64,000 nucleotides of DNA from Cristatella mucedo (GCA_009760855.2 WPIO01000003.1:9618501-9682500); one strand, 5' to 3'; positions 43,051 through 56,545 are shown, numbered from the stretch's first letter. Notes: generated by a model not told the origin, from the letters alone. Made by a program: numbers and translations.

Positions 43051-44068
43051 GCCCCGCAGCAGTAGAGCCAAAGGAGTAGTGTGACCATGCAGAGAGGCTC
43101 GACTATTGTTCGGAGGCAGTGGGATCTGGTGAAGAAACAAGTGAGCTGGTGGCAAAAGAGGGTACAGACAGGCATGTGCATAAAAGAGACCTAACTTGGA
43201 AAAGAAAGGATTCCCTAAGAAAAGGATCACACGCTGTGCTTTCGGTCAATTCAGGCTGCGTCTTGCTGCCAGGACGACCTTGGCAGTGGGCCATGCGACT
43301 GCTGCCATCGATGGATTCGTACTTCGCATCTCCTGCTGCCTGTTTTCCTGGAATTCTCTGCCAATAGAGGCTGACAGACAGCCGGACTTGATTATGAAGT
43401 ACTACATCGATGAGCCAGTTGGCGTGTCATTGTCCAGTCTCCGGTCTAAGCTCTTTGTATTTCCCTAAGCCTAGCTGCTGCTTTGAAAAAGCTCTCACGT
43501 TTTGCAAAATTCGGCAGTTAAAAGGCCTGAAAGATTGAGGGTGTGAGATTCTCGAGAAGTCAGCCAGTCGTTGCGGCCATGTCAGAACCGATGCAGCTGT
43601 ATCTGGCTAATAAGGAGCTAGCTAGCACTGCTGACGTGACACCCAAGCCAAGGTCAGCATGAAGGCCTCGGCAACATTCCAGCAGTCGGTCGTGACTGCA
43701 ATTTATCTGGACCGACTGATCTAGATTGAGTGGTAATATCCATTGATCATCTGGTAATGGCACCTTCAGAACCAGCTGCATCTTAAAGCTGAGGCTGGCA
43801 TATGAACGAATTACACTTAGTAACACATTTCGATTGAGGTTTTGCACTTGCTGAAAAGTGTATTCTCCTCATACCTTACGGCTAAAATAAATTTAAAATA
43901 ACTATTGTTTTAAAAAACTTTGCATCATTAGTCAGAATGTATTGTCAAGGACTCCGGTACCATGTTAAGCACGGCGCTGAAGCCAGGCCCCTACACAGTA
44001 GCACATATGGCACTCGTTGTGCAACTATCCCAATTAGTGAGGGTTTGTGGACATAGAACAGCAGAGTA
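43051..44068. other. Mostly unrecognised
   Basis: A frame near 43280-43400 (VLRISCCLFSWNSLPIEADR) resembles the W-N-S-L-P ending of non-LTR retrotransposon proteins, but too weakly to call. Confidence 0.35.
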
Positions 44069-44162
44069 GTAGCCATATAATTTTATTAGTACAAATGCCT
44101 TAAACTAACATTCTAGTAGCCATATAATTTTATTAGTACAAATGCCTTAAACTAACATTCTA
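44069..44162. repeat. Perfect 47-bp tandem duplication
   Basis: The unit starting GTAGCCATATAATTTTATTA occurs at 44069-44115 and again at 44116-44162 with no difference. Confidence 0.95.
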
Positions 44163-44192
44163 ATTAACGTTACTGCAGAGTAAAAAATTTAA

Positions 44193-44352
44193 CTGACACA
44201 ATAGCCTCTATTTTGCATAGCAACAGAAGAGTCTTAAAGCCTATCGCCACGGCTTGCGGCAATAAAGGATCGCTCACCGCGGGATTCGAACCCCACGGCC
44301 TCGGGACCAAGATTGTGAAGAGCAACCACCTTGCCTAGTGTGCCATCGTGGC
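44193..44352 (-). mobile_element. SINE1 copy
   Basis: GCATAGCAACAGAAGAGTCT, TAAAGGATCGCTCACCGCGG, GATTCGAACCCCACGGCCTC (B box complement) and CTTGCCTAGTGTGCCATCGT (head). Confidence 0.85.
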
Positions 44353-44942
44353 ATAGTGAATATCATATTTGATTGGCAAGTCGTCGGGAGGTTTTTTACA
44401 CCCAGTAGATACTGTTTGCTTCGTGTGAGAACACTGTATCAAGACAAGAGCAGAAAAGTTTTCAATGGAAGCATCTGCTAAGATGTGTGAGGCCTACAAA
44501 ACATTCTTCGGCATGTATGGCAGGGCAGGGAATAAAACAAGCCCAGTGCTCCTCCTTTCACATGCGAACACTGCACGTGAAAAATTGCCGATTAAGTGAA
44601 CAATAGCCGCTCGCTAAAGGGAATTTCTTGCTCAGTGTTTAGTAGCATGAGAAATATCACTGTTTAATTGATACAATTCTGGTATGTTTACAGACTGGTA
44701 CAGTGGAGAAAACAGACCCGTGAAGTTTACCATCCCAATAATTTTTCTGCAGCCGATGACCACTTAAGCGATGCTACGTGCATCGTACGCACGTCTGTAT
44801 GGCCTTTCCTTACATACGTCCAACTGGCAAAGCAAGCACACATTCCGTCATTCTTAGTCCCAGCAAATTAACACTCTGAGCTCCCCATCCCCATCCACAC
44901 CCTTCCACAGAGGGATAAGCCATTTTCAGGAGAAAGCGCCAA
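44353..44942. other. No gene or repeat recognised
   Basis: It may contain the worn 5' part of the pseudogene that follows. Confidence 0.35.
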
Positions 44943-46110
44943 GTGAGACAGCAAAGAAAGTATTCCAATCTTGATTCTAATTTCATAGATGTAACAGAGG
45001 AGACGATGTCGAACTTAATCAACCCGATAGACCTCAATGATCTGTTCAGAAACCTTGATCCTGTAAAGTCGAATGGTGAGCATCTCACTTCTATGCTCAA
45101 GGAGTGGAACTTTTGGAAAAAAGTGTGAAAGTAACAAATTTAGAGAAATCGTAACGAACTTTTTTCCAGCCTCTTCAGTCGGCAAGATGGGCTGTGCTTC
45201 TGCAACAATGTGGCAGTTAGTTTTTAGGCTACACACCAGTAACCTGAGTGAATGGTGCCTATTCATGGACAGTTTATCCACGAGCTTTAAAACCGTGCTG
45301 CTTAATGATGGGAACAAGTACTGATCTCTCCCATTGGCTCATTCTTTGTACCTCAAGAAGGACTACATCCGGTATCAAGATGTTGCTGAGTGCTTTGAAG
45401 TATGCCGACACTGGCTTTGAGGCCACGTGATTTCAAAATGATATCATTCCTGATGGCCTCTGAGGTGGTTTCACTAAGTCTTCTTGTTTCCTGTGCCTAT
45501 GGGTAAGCCAGCACACTAATTCGTACTATTCCAAAGGGGGTGGTTACTTCGGACAGTGTTCTTTGAGGGGAAGAACAACATCAAGTGGAAGCTTTGGAAT
45601 ACCCCCAAAATGTACTAATTTTAACCCTGCACATCTAGCTAGACGTCTTCAAGATATTTTTTTCAATGCTCTCGAGAATGAGACGGCAGCTTTCAAGTAC
45701 CTCCAAGATGTCTTTCCATATCTGTTAGAGGCAATGGTCAAAGCTAGTATCTTCGGATAAAGGTAAAGATAAAGTGGATCATCGAGTGTGACCAATTTGC
45801 CAAGAAGCTGAACAGGTCCGATAAAGAGGCTTGAAACAATTGCACTGCAGTGATTGCAGCTTTCTGGACATTCACAAGGCGGCAAGTTATGAGCAGCCGG
45901 TGCAGGCTCTCGTGAAGAACTATGCCAACATTGGATGCCCTATGTCCCTCGAAGTCCATTTCCTTGCTGTTCATCTCAAAACATTTAAGGAGAACAAGGG
46001 AGTTTACTCAGATCAGTAAGGGCACACTTTAATAGGCATGTTGTGAACTTTTAAAGTCATTACCAAGGATAATAAAACGAAAACATGATGGAGGACTATG
46101 TTTGGGTGCT
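44943..46110 (+). pseudogene. Decayed copy of a widespread uncharacterised invertebrate gene family
   Basis: Shifting + frames give ordered blocks of a protein family that I recognise from many invertebrate genome annotations as uncharacterised and multi-copy: LDPVKSNGEHLTSMLKEWN (45052-45110), LSEWCLFMDSLSTSFKTVLL and NDGNKY (45246-45320), SLPLAHSLYLKKDY (about 45325-45365), ETAAFKYLQDVFPYLLEAMV (45680-45740), ANIGCPMSLEVHFLAVHLKT (45927-45987) and, after stops, a worn RYQG..NENMMEDYVWVL (about 46060-46110). The family patterns are EWRLFIDSSK..LKAVLLHNGN, GC.MSLK.HFL.SHL and ERYQG.W. At least four frame changes and several stops break it. Its multi-copy nature suggests a transposon or transposon-derived gene. 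Biochemical role unknown. Confidence 0.6.
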
Positions 46111-46433
46111 TCTACGAGATAGTGGCTTGCAGTATAGCCATTCATCTCGAACATCTACTTGTTACTGAAACCTGTTTATGGCCATTTGTATGACTTTAGA
46201 CTAAATACATGTTAATTTTGATTCAGTTGCTGTTATTGCAATTAAATGGGAACAACAAGGTGCAAATTTGGAGGTAAAACTTACTACCCATGGATGCAAA
46301 TAGTGTTCTCGCTTAAGTTATCATTTTCTTAATGAGCGATGGACATCCTTGACGATAGTTTCGTTAGGTTGCAACTGACTTAGTAACGTTAACGAGACCC
46401 CATGAACCAGCTTTCTGCTCTCCGTCCCTTTTG

Positions 46434-46566
<133 letters not shown>

Positions 46567-46747
46567 GTACATTATATATATATTAGTAGTTATACAGTAC
46601 ATATAGTACATTCCGATCTGTCTCAGTGTGTTTGTGCTTGAGTGTGTGTTGTCTATTTGTCTCTTTCTGCCTGCCTGCCTGTGTGCTTCTCCACTCTCAA
46701 TTCTCCCTTCCTGTCTCTCCTTCAGTACCCACCTCTTCATGCCTCTC

Positions 46748-46905
<158 letters not shown>

Positions 46906-47799
46906 TCATCTCTCACTCAGTGTTCATACGTCTGTACCTCTTGTTTTTCTATGTCTGTCTCACTTCTCATGGTCTCACTGCCTCTCGAGTCTCTCCTTTG
47001 TGTTCCTCTTCGGGTCCTTCTCTCTGTATTTCTCTCTGTGTCTCTCTCCCCTCTCTCTCTCCCTTGCTCTTTCCCTCCAGCTTTGATAGCCCTCCCACCG
47101 ATACCACACAGCTCAGAACGTGGTTGGTCGCTTACCTACGACCTTAAGGAATCTGTACCTAGCAAAAGAAGAGATTAACAAGCCAACGATATGTTCTGCT
47201 ATCACTATTGGTAAATAGATGCAGGTAACCTATGTACACACAGCCACGTGTACATGTGCAGCATAGTGAATAAGCTCTCGATCCACAGCAGAGTACTGAT
47301 GATTAGAATAAATGCTATGGGGCATCTTATAGTACACCGGCCTACTAAAGGTCTGCTGTGAAAGTATTCCGAATTTCGTTGACAGTGTGAGTGGCAGGTT
47401 TACGATTGTCATCTGGGTGACAGCAGAGACTGATGAGAGCGGGCTGTCCTATGTCCACAGAAGCCAAGGGCTGCAGGGTTCAGAGGGCATTTTGGTCATT
47501 ATCAGCAGCCTGGCTTTTCCTGCCTAACAGCTGCAACATGCTTTATGCAAGATAGACTTACTGTACAACCACTGGAATTTCCGGAGTATGTACATGCCAC
47601 CCAAAAAATACCTCCCCCCTTCCAGAAACTGGAGTCAATCCAGCCAGTGCCAACAATCTGCATCAGCCATGACAAAACAGCTGGGTACCTCAACTCGATT
47701 TGGTGCATCGAGTCAGCTGTTATGTGAGGGGGTCAGGATGACATAACTGATGCATGACTGATCCTACTAGCACATTAACACATCGTACGATCCAATTCG
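46906..47799. other. No gene or repeat recognised
   Basis: The left third is pyrimidine-rich; nothing coding. Confidence 0.45.
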
Positions 47800-47905
47800 T
47801 GGGTTTGGGTTCTTCAGTAGGCAACCCTTCATGGCTTGCTATAAGCATAGTGATAGGTACAATGGCTCTTCTGCTGCTGCTAAAATGAGGCTGTCGAATC
47901 TATCG
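47800..47905 (+). mobile_element. SINE1 copy, decayed
   Basis: GTGGGTTTGGGTTCTTCAGT (worn B box), AATGGCTCTTCTGCTGCTGC and ATGAGGCTGTCGAATC. Confidence 0.65.
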
Positions 47906-48395
47906 ACCTTGGTTTTTTAATTTACAACTCTTGTACTCCTAACTAGCTAGCTATAAAAGTGTTCTTGGCTAGAGGCCCATCATCTGAGATATTGCCCATG
48001 CTTATCCAGGATACGTGATTTATCAGCACTTGCTCTTAGCAGGCAGATTGTGCTCATGTCTGTGACACGAATGCTTCGACTCCAGCACTGCTGCACTGCT
48101 TCTTCGACCAAAGCCGTGCAGCATCTGTGTCTTTCTGTCTTTCACTTGCTACGACAAATCGCACTTCTCACTGCAGTGTGAATGCAAAACATTTGACTCT
48201 AGTACCATCAAGGCACAAGCTAAAACATCTTAGCATAAGCAGTATATAGTGTATATAGTATATAGTGTTCACAAGTCAGTGCCTAGGCTGGGGCAAAGCA
48301 GGCAGTAAGATTTGTCGGTGATGCACAAGTTTTTGCAGATATTCGTGCCTGGCGTCAATAACCTCTGCAGCTATAGCAACCAGCCAAGCAATCGG

Positions 48396-48560
48396 TAGTC
48401 CTTTGGTCTTAGCCTAGGAATGCTTGGCTCCTCGTACTTCACGACCCAAGTGCATTTGAGTCCTTCAGAAGGCAATCATTCATTGCCCATGCAAGCAGTA
48501 GGGACAGCCGCTAAGGCTCTTCTGCCACTCTATAAATAAGGCTGTTGAATCAGCCACCTT
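48396..48560 (+). mobile_element. SINE1 copy, decayed
   Basis: CTTAGCCTAGGAATGCTTGG (head), TTGAGTCCTTCAGAAGGCAA (worn B box), AAGGCTCTTCTGCCACTCTA and GGCTGTTGAATCAGCC. Confidence 0.75.
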
Positions 48561-49682
48561 AACTTTGTTTTTAGATGCAGTCATTGATCCCAAAGTCCTT
48601 GTGGCCAGCATCAAGAAGTCTGACAGCCATAGAAACTGTGAATAGCCGGGCTGCCGAATGACCCCGAAATGCTGATAGTGAACACCACGGTGGGCCGGCC
48701 TGCTGGTCTGGTGAGTTAGCACACACCGGCTTTAATACTCCAAGGAAGTAGGCTTGAATTCTTCCGCAAATACCATGTCAGTGTCCAGCTGTAGTCGGCA
48801 TACCTACAGCTCACTTGAGGCAAGACAAAACCTGGAGCACCCCAAGATTCCATCAGCATGTGAACAAGAGCTTGCAAGAAATTATCCATCCTGGAAGGCT
48901 GTAGAGCAGATCTCCGGCATTGGCAAAGTAGCCCGGGTAGCTATGGCTGAAGCTGCTGATCAGAAGTGCTGTCATCGACGCTTGCTTATTTAACACTGAG
49001 TAAAGTTGATCAACGATTCCTCTGGTGCCAACTTTTCACCTGCAAAGCTATTTCTTGTGTCGATCCTGTTCGGGCTAGCATCTGGTTTCACTGGCCATCC
49101 GGATGTCGGGTGACAGAAGATGACCCTGCCAGCACACGACCAAAGCCTTACCTTACAATAAGTGAGATCTCAAATGCCGTCAATTGGTGGAAGCCAAGAA
49201 GCCTTCCTTTTTCAAGTTCATGACCAGCCAGTTTTAATTTTCGAGCACCATGACTCACGAATGGCAGATGGGTAGCAGCATGGAAAAAACCTTGAGTCCA
49301 GTTTGCTGGCTAGCGAAATCCTTACAAGGCATGGTATCCAGCTGTTAGATACAGTATTGCTGATGTACAGCTGAAATTAATGAGTCAGGTTAGTCCTTTG
49401 ACATCTTCTCACCAGAGGTGAATATCATGTTAGATACCAGTATCTGAAACTCCAGTAACAACTCTTCACTTACAAACGTCTGAAGCTACGAACATCTAGC
49501 TGAGGTACTGGCTCAGGGATGCTAATTAGGTAAAGACTGCAACAGTCTGTCAACAGAATCATTTGTGTAAACACAAGATAGCTCCTTACTTAGTGAAAGC
49601 AATAAAGCTCTATCAAGGCAATGACTTCCCTGCCCTAGTCCTGGACAGAACCAGGCTATCGGCTCCATCGAATGTTAATTAG
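48561..49682. other. No gene or repeat recognised
   Basis: Two short + frames (48754-48993 and 48966-49223) have no recognised domain. Confidence 0.4.
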
Positions 49683-49845
49683 GGCCGCGATAGCCTAGGA
49701 GGTAAGATGTTTTCGCTTCATGACCAAGGTTGTGGGTTCGAATTCTGCGTGAGCGATCCTTTATTGCCAACTGCAAGGGGTGGTGATAGCCGTTAAGGCT
49801 CTTCTGCTGCTATACAAATGAGGCTGTTAAATTAACTACTATTTA
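49683..49845 (+). mobile_element. SINE1 copy, well preserved
   Basis: GGCCGCGATAGCCTAGGAGG (A-box region), TGTGGGTTCGAATTCTGCGT (B box), AAGGCTCTTCTGCTGCTATA and GAGGCTGTTAAATTAACTAC. Confidence 0.88.
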
Positions 49846-50560
49846 ATATAATTTAATGGACTGTGAGTTCTTGGTATCGTTGTAAACAAGAAAGGGATGC
49901 ACTGTAGGCGTTAGTATCGAGACTGCAGCAAAACTCCTCCTGATACCTATCTGCTTTGTCGGGTTATCAATTATAAGCAGAACTATAACCCGGATTAAGC
50001 CACGGATTTAGGAGACCCGACTTTTTCAGGTGAGCAATCAATCGCATGTTAGGTGGTATGGCAATCTGATACAAACAGGTATTCCTTAGGGTTGGTTTTA
50101 GGGGCAGCGCCATTTTCTCACCTTCTCAATACGTATGATTATAACAGATCTGCTGCAGCACAGGTGACTCATCGTATATGAACAGAACTTGCTGTAATTA
50201 TCACTTCAGATAAGCCTTGTTTTTTCTCCTTAAATGGAAGGAAGGACATGTTGTTGGCAAGAAAACAGTGGTCCTAGGCCTTTGAATGAAGCCATGATAG
50301 CCTGCACATGCAGTGTGTTCTCTTGTTACTTAGCTGCAGGAAAAATGAGGCCAACATCCATGGTTTGCATGGTACCCTTTCGTGGCCTGTGCTCTTTTTA
50401 AGGATCATTCCCTTTCATTAGAGTATGGGAACAGCGCGTGGGTCACGTCTAGTAATCCAAAAACAAGCAAAACTGTTCACTTGAAGCAACACAGTTTTCT
50501 TCTTTCAGTCTCATGTCAGATGACCTTCAGTCAATCTTCATTTTATGATTTACAGCTTAC
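49846..50560. other. No gene or repeat recognised
   Basis: Only short frames. Confidence 0.4.
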
Positions 50561-50561
50561 T

Positions 50562-50880
50562 CGTGGTATTGTAATACGATGTCCGTCTGGAACTCCACAA
50601 AGACTATCTGGGTTTTGTATAGCACGCTCACAGCCTCAGCAGCTGTCGGTGTGCATTCGGTAGTCAACAGACTTCGTCTCACACAACAAAAGAAAGTGGG
50701 AAGCATAGCAGAGCCAGGAGAGCAGTTGAAATAGTGAGTAGCATGGAAGTAGCAGCTCAGGACTGCTGGGAAGGATGTGCCATAGTCGGCAGCAGGAGAA
50801 TAGTTGTCGTTGCGTAAGAATTGTGGAAGCGAGCTCCACATTCTAGGACCTGCAGAGCTAAAGCTTCTTCGGCTAGCAGC
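50562..50880 (-). mobile_element. LINE B 3' fragment
   Basis: On the minus strand: SFSSAGPRMWSSLPQFLRND and NYSPAADYGTSF, a stop, and the 3' UTR to GGAGTTCCAGACGGACATCG. Matches 35730-36050. Confidence 0.85.
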
Positions 50881-53079
50881 CGAGCATGTACTGTATTCAG
50901 CTGGTACAATCATGAAAGGCAAGCCGAGTTTGTTACCTGAATTCAGGCAGGCAGGTAGTGCCATAAACTAACATTGCCTCAATGGCTATTTGACCCTATG
51001 TCCGTTTTGCCATAATTCAGCAGCAATATGGACACCTACCGGTATGCTGAAGGATGGCCAGCATGCCCAGGCATACATAGAGTAGAGTTGTAACAGCATG
51101 CCGGAGAGCAATCCAATCAGTATGCAAATGCATCGTCTATGCTTGGCTACTCAGGGCACGATCAACGTCTGGACCAACTCGTGGCTTTGTCTGGTTGTGC
51201 ATCTGATTCACACTGCTTCCTGTCTTTTCGGCAGGATTCTCTAAATGAATGCTTTAAACAGATCCTAGAAAGCCCCATTTTCTTATTATCGTACGAGCTT
51301 ATTGGTGAGGCCTTGCTATTTTTGAGCTTCAAGTGAGTTTACTAATTTGGCACCGGAACTCCTCACTAACGAAGCACCGATCTGCAGCCATAATGACAGC
51401 TCGAAGTTTCGCTTCAGAAAACCTGTTCATGGTTCGCCCAGGAATCGCCTGGATCCATTGCAGCCGGCAAAATGTGGCAAGACCCTCGCTTTTTTGCTAA
51501 CCTCCTATGCATCTCGAGGCCACTGTCCACAGGTCATGGCAGCCTAGGTTTGCTTCAACATGCAGCTTCGACAAGCTGAAGTTGTCTACTACGAGAGATG
51601 GGCAGAACAGAGTGATGCCAGCCATCACGCAGGCAGCTGCAGCTGAGGCATGCCGAGTGGGCGCTCTTGCCACTCGAGGAATTGGGCACTCGAAGCCACT
51701 CAAGGTGACATGCTCACGACCTGCAGAAAAAATTACTGTGAAGCTTTGGCGCCGGCTGCCACAGGCATGTCCTTGGGCATGACAGCAGTCAGCGTAAGTC
51801 ATCGGGTTCGAGTTTTGACACCAGTTCAGTCGCATGTGGAGCTACAGCTGTGGCCGCTGGTGCCCACGATGCAGCATATGCCGTGAGACGGCACACAGAC
51901 ACGCACAGTCACATAAACTAACAGGGAAGCTTATTGACAGCAGCAGCCCTCCAGTGGCTGGAAAAGTTGGCCAAGCACTCGACCGAAGGAATTTTCTGTC
52001 GGTCCCTACAGCCAATGACGCAGGGAATCAAGCAGCTGGCGGCCTGGTAGCCCGCTGTACGTACTGTACACTCTGGGCGCTCTGGCTCTGCTCATTGGGG
52101 CACAGGAGCCGGATCGTTATTCACGGCTAGCTACTCGGTAGTAGGGTATCATATCATGCTTTTTACAGCTCAATAAGGGGGGTAAGTAGTGACACGGCAG
52201 CTGCCCCAAAGCAGACAGCGGCAGTTTCCCGGCTGTGCTCACTTGCCTGCAATTGCCATCAGGGCTCTCTTCGCTGCTGCTGCAGCTGGTCTTGCGCATG
52301 CGTGCGCATGCTCATGCACGCACCACCTGCCGACAGTGTGCTCGCTCGTGCTAAGTGGCGGACGTAAGACAAGTTTGCGCAGCCCCTGACGGCACCCAAA
52401 GGACAGGTGCTACGCGGTGGCTTCGAGACGATCGTGCCGGGGGAAGAAAGAAAAGAGGTGCACCCGGACGAGGCGGTCCGGTCCGAAAGTGGCTCAGTGG
52501 GGCAAGAGGTCTGCGATGATCCGGAGAAAATCCGCCAACGCTCTTGAAGAGTGAGATCCACCGGCACGTGCTTTGGCGAGCGGCTCCTCGGGTAGGCAGC
52601 AATCGACTAAGCTGCCTTAGTGCATTTTTTCCCTATCCTTCAAGGGGCATTCGATCAGTAGCGCGAATTGCTGGCTGCCTTGTTCAGCAGCTCCCTTTGT
52701 GGCTTGTGACAGTGGGGGGGGGGCCCAAGCCGAGAGCTGCAATGCCGGCTACTTCAGACCCGCCGCACTGTCAGGCAGATACGGCTTGCCACAGAGGGGG
52801 GGACAGCAATACGATGCTTGAGGCTGAAGCAGGTAAGCCAGAAGCCTTCCACCCTGGCTACGGTTCGGTTGGCAAGACTTCAAGGCAATGCTAGCGAGGC
52901 TGACGACAAAAGCCTTCCAAACGTCTTGCAATCATCATCGCTTGGCACCGTGTGAAGTTTTACTGAATGTTAGAGGTGTCACCAGATTTCAGCCAAGGAG
53001 GGAGCTAAACGATGACCTTTCCAGCAGCCAGCTGAAGAACAGCCCCCCCCCCGAATTCTCGGCTCAGAGCAAGGAGTTT
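50881..53079. other. GC-richer stretch, no gene recognised
   Basis: From about 51500 to 52900 GC is higher than in the flanks, and frames overlap on both strands (for example 52259-52602 minus and 52544-52894 plus). I see no domain or consistent splice set. Confidence 0.4.
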
Positions 53080-53200
53080 TGTCCTTACGACGTAAGTCGT
53101 AGGTTCGAGCCCTGCAGTGGGCAATACAGGGTTGCCCACTGCAAATCGTGGTGATAACCTTTTAAGGCTTCTGGTGCTAAATAAATGAAGCCAGTAATAT
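53080..53200 (+). mobile_element. SINE1 copy, 5'-truncated
   Basis: GTCGTAGGTTCGAGCCCTGC (B box), AAATCGTGGTGATAACCTTT, TAAGGCTTCTGGTGC and AAATGAAGCCAG. Confidence 0.75.
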
Positions 53201-54059
53201 TTTTCAAAGAGTGCGGAAGGGGTGTGCTGGCCAAACTGGCCCTGAGTGAGTCCCAACGCTAGGTCATGTGCTCACTGTGTGTAAGCAGATAGCACATTAA
53301 CGCATGCTTAAATCTCTGCAGGAAAACTCGGGTCTCAATTCACCATCCCTGACACTTTCCTTGTTGATTAAGAGAATGAGATTGCGCAGTAAGATGGTGG
53401 ATCATGTATGAGCGGTTAGGGTGTGCCACTGTAGTTTTTGCAGCCACAGCAGTCCATGCACAAGGCTGGCCAATCAAGGCTTGCAGCCATAATCCAGCAT
53501 CGAAGACGGACTATAGCAATGCTTGATCAATGCCTACAACTTCACTAGATCTGACCAGGTGGTAGTTGGTAGATGGTTGGTGATCAGAGCAGTGAGCTTT
53601 GTGAAAGCTTCCCGAGAGGCTGTCTGCCTGCATGCCCTGCACAGATGCCCTTGAATGTGCACGTATGGGTAAAAGGCATCAAGCAGAGGTCGTGGGCAGA
53701 AATTGCTGAAGACTAAAATCCAGGTAGCCACAGCTGAGCATTTGAAAGGAGAGCCAATCAGCTTGCAGTTTCAGGTGTCAAAAATAAACATGCTTAGGAA
53801 CAAATTAGCTAGCTAGCTACCGGCAAATGCAGGCTGTGCTTGAACTATGGGGGCAACTTTTGCATCCTAGTCATATCTTCTGTATAGGCTGTTGTTCACC
53901 TAGATTCCTATCTGCTGCTACAATCAAATACACTTGAACAAGATCAGATGGCAGATCAGTGCTAATATCTTATATTGAAACAGCAAACCTAGAAAGTAAT
54001 TATGTATTGCATAGAACTAACCAGAAAAAACACTGCGGCTAGAGCATAACGAACTTTTC
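53201..54059. other. No gene or repeat recognised
   Basis: Nothing coding seen. Confidence 0.4.
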
Positions 54060-56250
54060 ATGAATACTAACTCAGGCCAAGCCTTTCTAATAATTCTGCT
54101 AAAATTTCTCCATAGCTTTTCATACCATTGATCACTAAGTCCTTCTTGAGTGTCCCTCATCTTGCAAAAGCCTCACTGGCACCCCATCCTACTGTGATAT
54201 TTCTGAGATTCCTAGATTTACTGCTACCCTATGTTATGTAGTCATTCTATCCTTGACCTCAGGTTTTATTCTAGCATCTTTCGAGGAGATTATTGTCAGG
54301 CCATTCATTAAGAAGTCAACTAGACCAGAATAACTAAAGCAACATATGCCCAGCCGTACTATTGCCATTACTATCAAAGATACTGAAACAGTTAGCATCA
54401 GATCACTTAAACACATATATTGAAATTTCAACGTAGCACGGTCCAGTCAAGTCAAACAGCTAATCCTTCCCCGGAGACATTACTGCTGCTAGTAAAGAAC
54501 GACCATATCAGGAATGGTGACTTAGCAGGGCTTCTCAACCAGTTCTGCTCTATTTACGGGCAGCTCTTGATACCATCAATCGCTACGTGCTAGACAAAAA
54601 ATCGTTTCGCCTAGGCATCACAGGCACTGTGCTACAATATAAAAGACACTGAAACAAGTTGTGGCAGACCAGCTTAACTCTTATATAGAAGCTTCAAACC
54701 TAGCTAGTGTTCCTGTCTGGTTTTAGAGCTAATCACCCCACCACCGAGTCATTATTGCTTCGAGTGTATAACGACCTTCTTAGGAATGCAGACTTAGGTC
54801 AAGTCTGTGTGCTTGTTTAGCTTGATCTTTCGGTAGCGTGTGAAACTATTGATCACTAAGACTTCTCGAGCACCTCCCATCTCGCCTGGGCATCACTGGC
54901 ACAGCACTATACTGGTTCAGGTCATACCTCAGTGTCAGACTCCAGCGCATTTATGCGAACGGACAAAGATCAGGAACCACTGAAGTACAGTGTACCTCGG
55001 AGCTCGGTCCTTGGTCCACTTTCTTGCAGTTTATACCCTCCCTCTTGTCGATATGATTGCCAAGCACAATCTAGGCTTTCACGTCTATGCAGATGACACT
55101 TATTTATACCTTTGCTTTGGTACCTCCTAGCCCTCCAGCCGAATTCTCTCTGTCGAATTTCTCTCTGTCGAATTCTCTCAACTCCCTAGCTGCATGTATT
55201 GCTAACATTCGCACATTGGTGGCAGTAAACTTTCTCAAATTGAATGATCATGAAACTAAATTACTAGTTACGGAAAAACCAAGTCGACTCACAAATTGGA
55301 AAACTTAATGCTCAAAATCGACTCAGACAGCATTTCTCCTGTTGCATCTGCATAAATCTAGGTGTCCTGTTCCAAGGTGACCCTTCACTAGACTCAAAAC
55401 TCCACAGTCAAGTCTGCCAACTTCCAGGTGCATAACATTGTTGAAATTCAGGCTTTCTTAGACAAGGATGCTACATCCAAATTGGTCCATGCATTTGTGA
55501 TATCCCATCTTGACTTCTGTAACTCACTGCTTGCTCGTATACCGGCCTGTGCAATCAGGCGCTTGCAGCTGGTGCAAAACTCTGCAGCCAGGCTTGTCTG
55601 TCGTGACCGTCTGTTGTAGATGCCACATTACACCACTTCCAGCCGACCTGCTCTCACTCCCAGTCAAGCAGTGTATCGACTTCAAGGTTCATCACTCACT
55701 TGTATGTCCCTTCGTTCTCTTGTTCCAGCCTATAATAATAACGATAATACTATAGGCATTTTGCAGAGTATACTCATCAGAACTACTCCCCCACCAGACA
55801 AGGCATAGTACCACCTGCTTTTCTGAATAAATCGTTTAGCTATACCTCGTACGAACCTCAAATCCTTTGGAGCCTTTAGTTCTTATGCTTCAAAAGCAAG
55901 AACTCACTGCCTACTGACATTCCCAGACTTTCGCGACACTCCCTGACTTGACATTTAAAAAGAAGCTAAAATGCACCTATTTATCACAGCATTTAGTGGG
56001 TTATTGTGATTCTTCATTTGTGTGCTTATGGGTGCTGACACGGATGCCACTAACCGTATTTATAAATACATGTTGACCCTGTGCGTGTCACCTCTAACCA
56101 TTCCATGCATGTTGACATTTGCATGTTGCCATTAACCATTTGATCATGCTTCCTTTACAGAATGTGCGAAGTTCCTAGAGAGAGATTAAGTCTTCTGAGG
56201 GCTTTATGCAAATGCATTATTATTATTATTATTATTATTATCATGATTAT
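54060..56250 (+). mobile_element. Decayed LINE A copies, overlapping
   Basis: Contains LINE A RT blocks in + orientation with many stops: KPFIKKST-like DNA near 54300, TANHPTTESLLLRVYNDL-like near 54725-54780, YADDTYLYLCFG at 55087-55120, HNIVEIQAFLDKDATSKLVH at 55428-55490 and SHLDFCNSLLARIPACAIRR at 55504-55565. It ends with the 3' UTR (GAGAGAGATTAAGTCTTCTG) and (TTA)n at 56215-56241. The DTIDH-type block occurs three times (54120, 54560, 54840), so more than one copy is merged. Confidence 0.8.
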
Positions 56251-56264
56251 TACAATGGCATAGA

Positions 56265-56545
56265 TCCTACCTATCTGAGGCCGACAGATCGCTTAAGTCA
56301 GCTAACCTATACGACCTCCTTGCTTATGTAGTGTGCTCTCACACCACCCTCTCCTCGGATTTCAGACGTCTTGCCCTTCCTCACACTAAATTGGAATCGT
56401 TTGGTGATCGGACCTTCAGCTTGTTTGCACCGAATGTCTGGAAATCACTTTTGATTTGGTCATTTCATGCATCACTTTTCAGCCTTTAAATCTCAGCTAT
56501 AGACTCATCGGCTCTGCTCAGCTTTCCCTGCACTCATGCGATCGT
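56265..56545 (+). mobile_element. LINE A-like C-terminal fragment
   Basis: TNLYDLLAYVVCSHTTL-like, then KLESFGDRTFSLFAPNVWKS, equals the end of the LINE A protein (SFGDRAFSSYAPTAWNSL). Confidence 0.7.
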
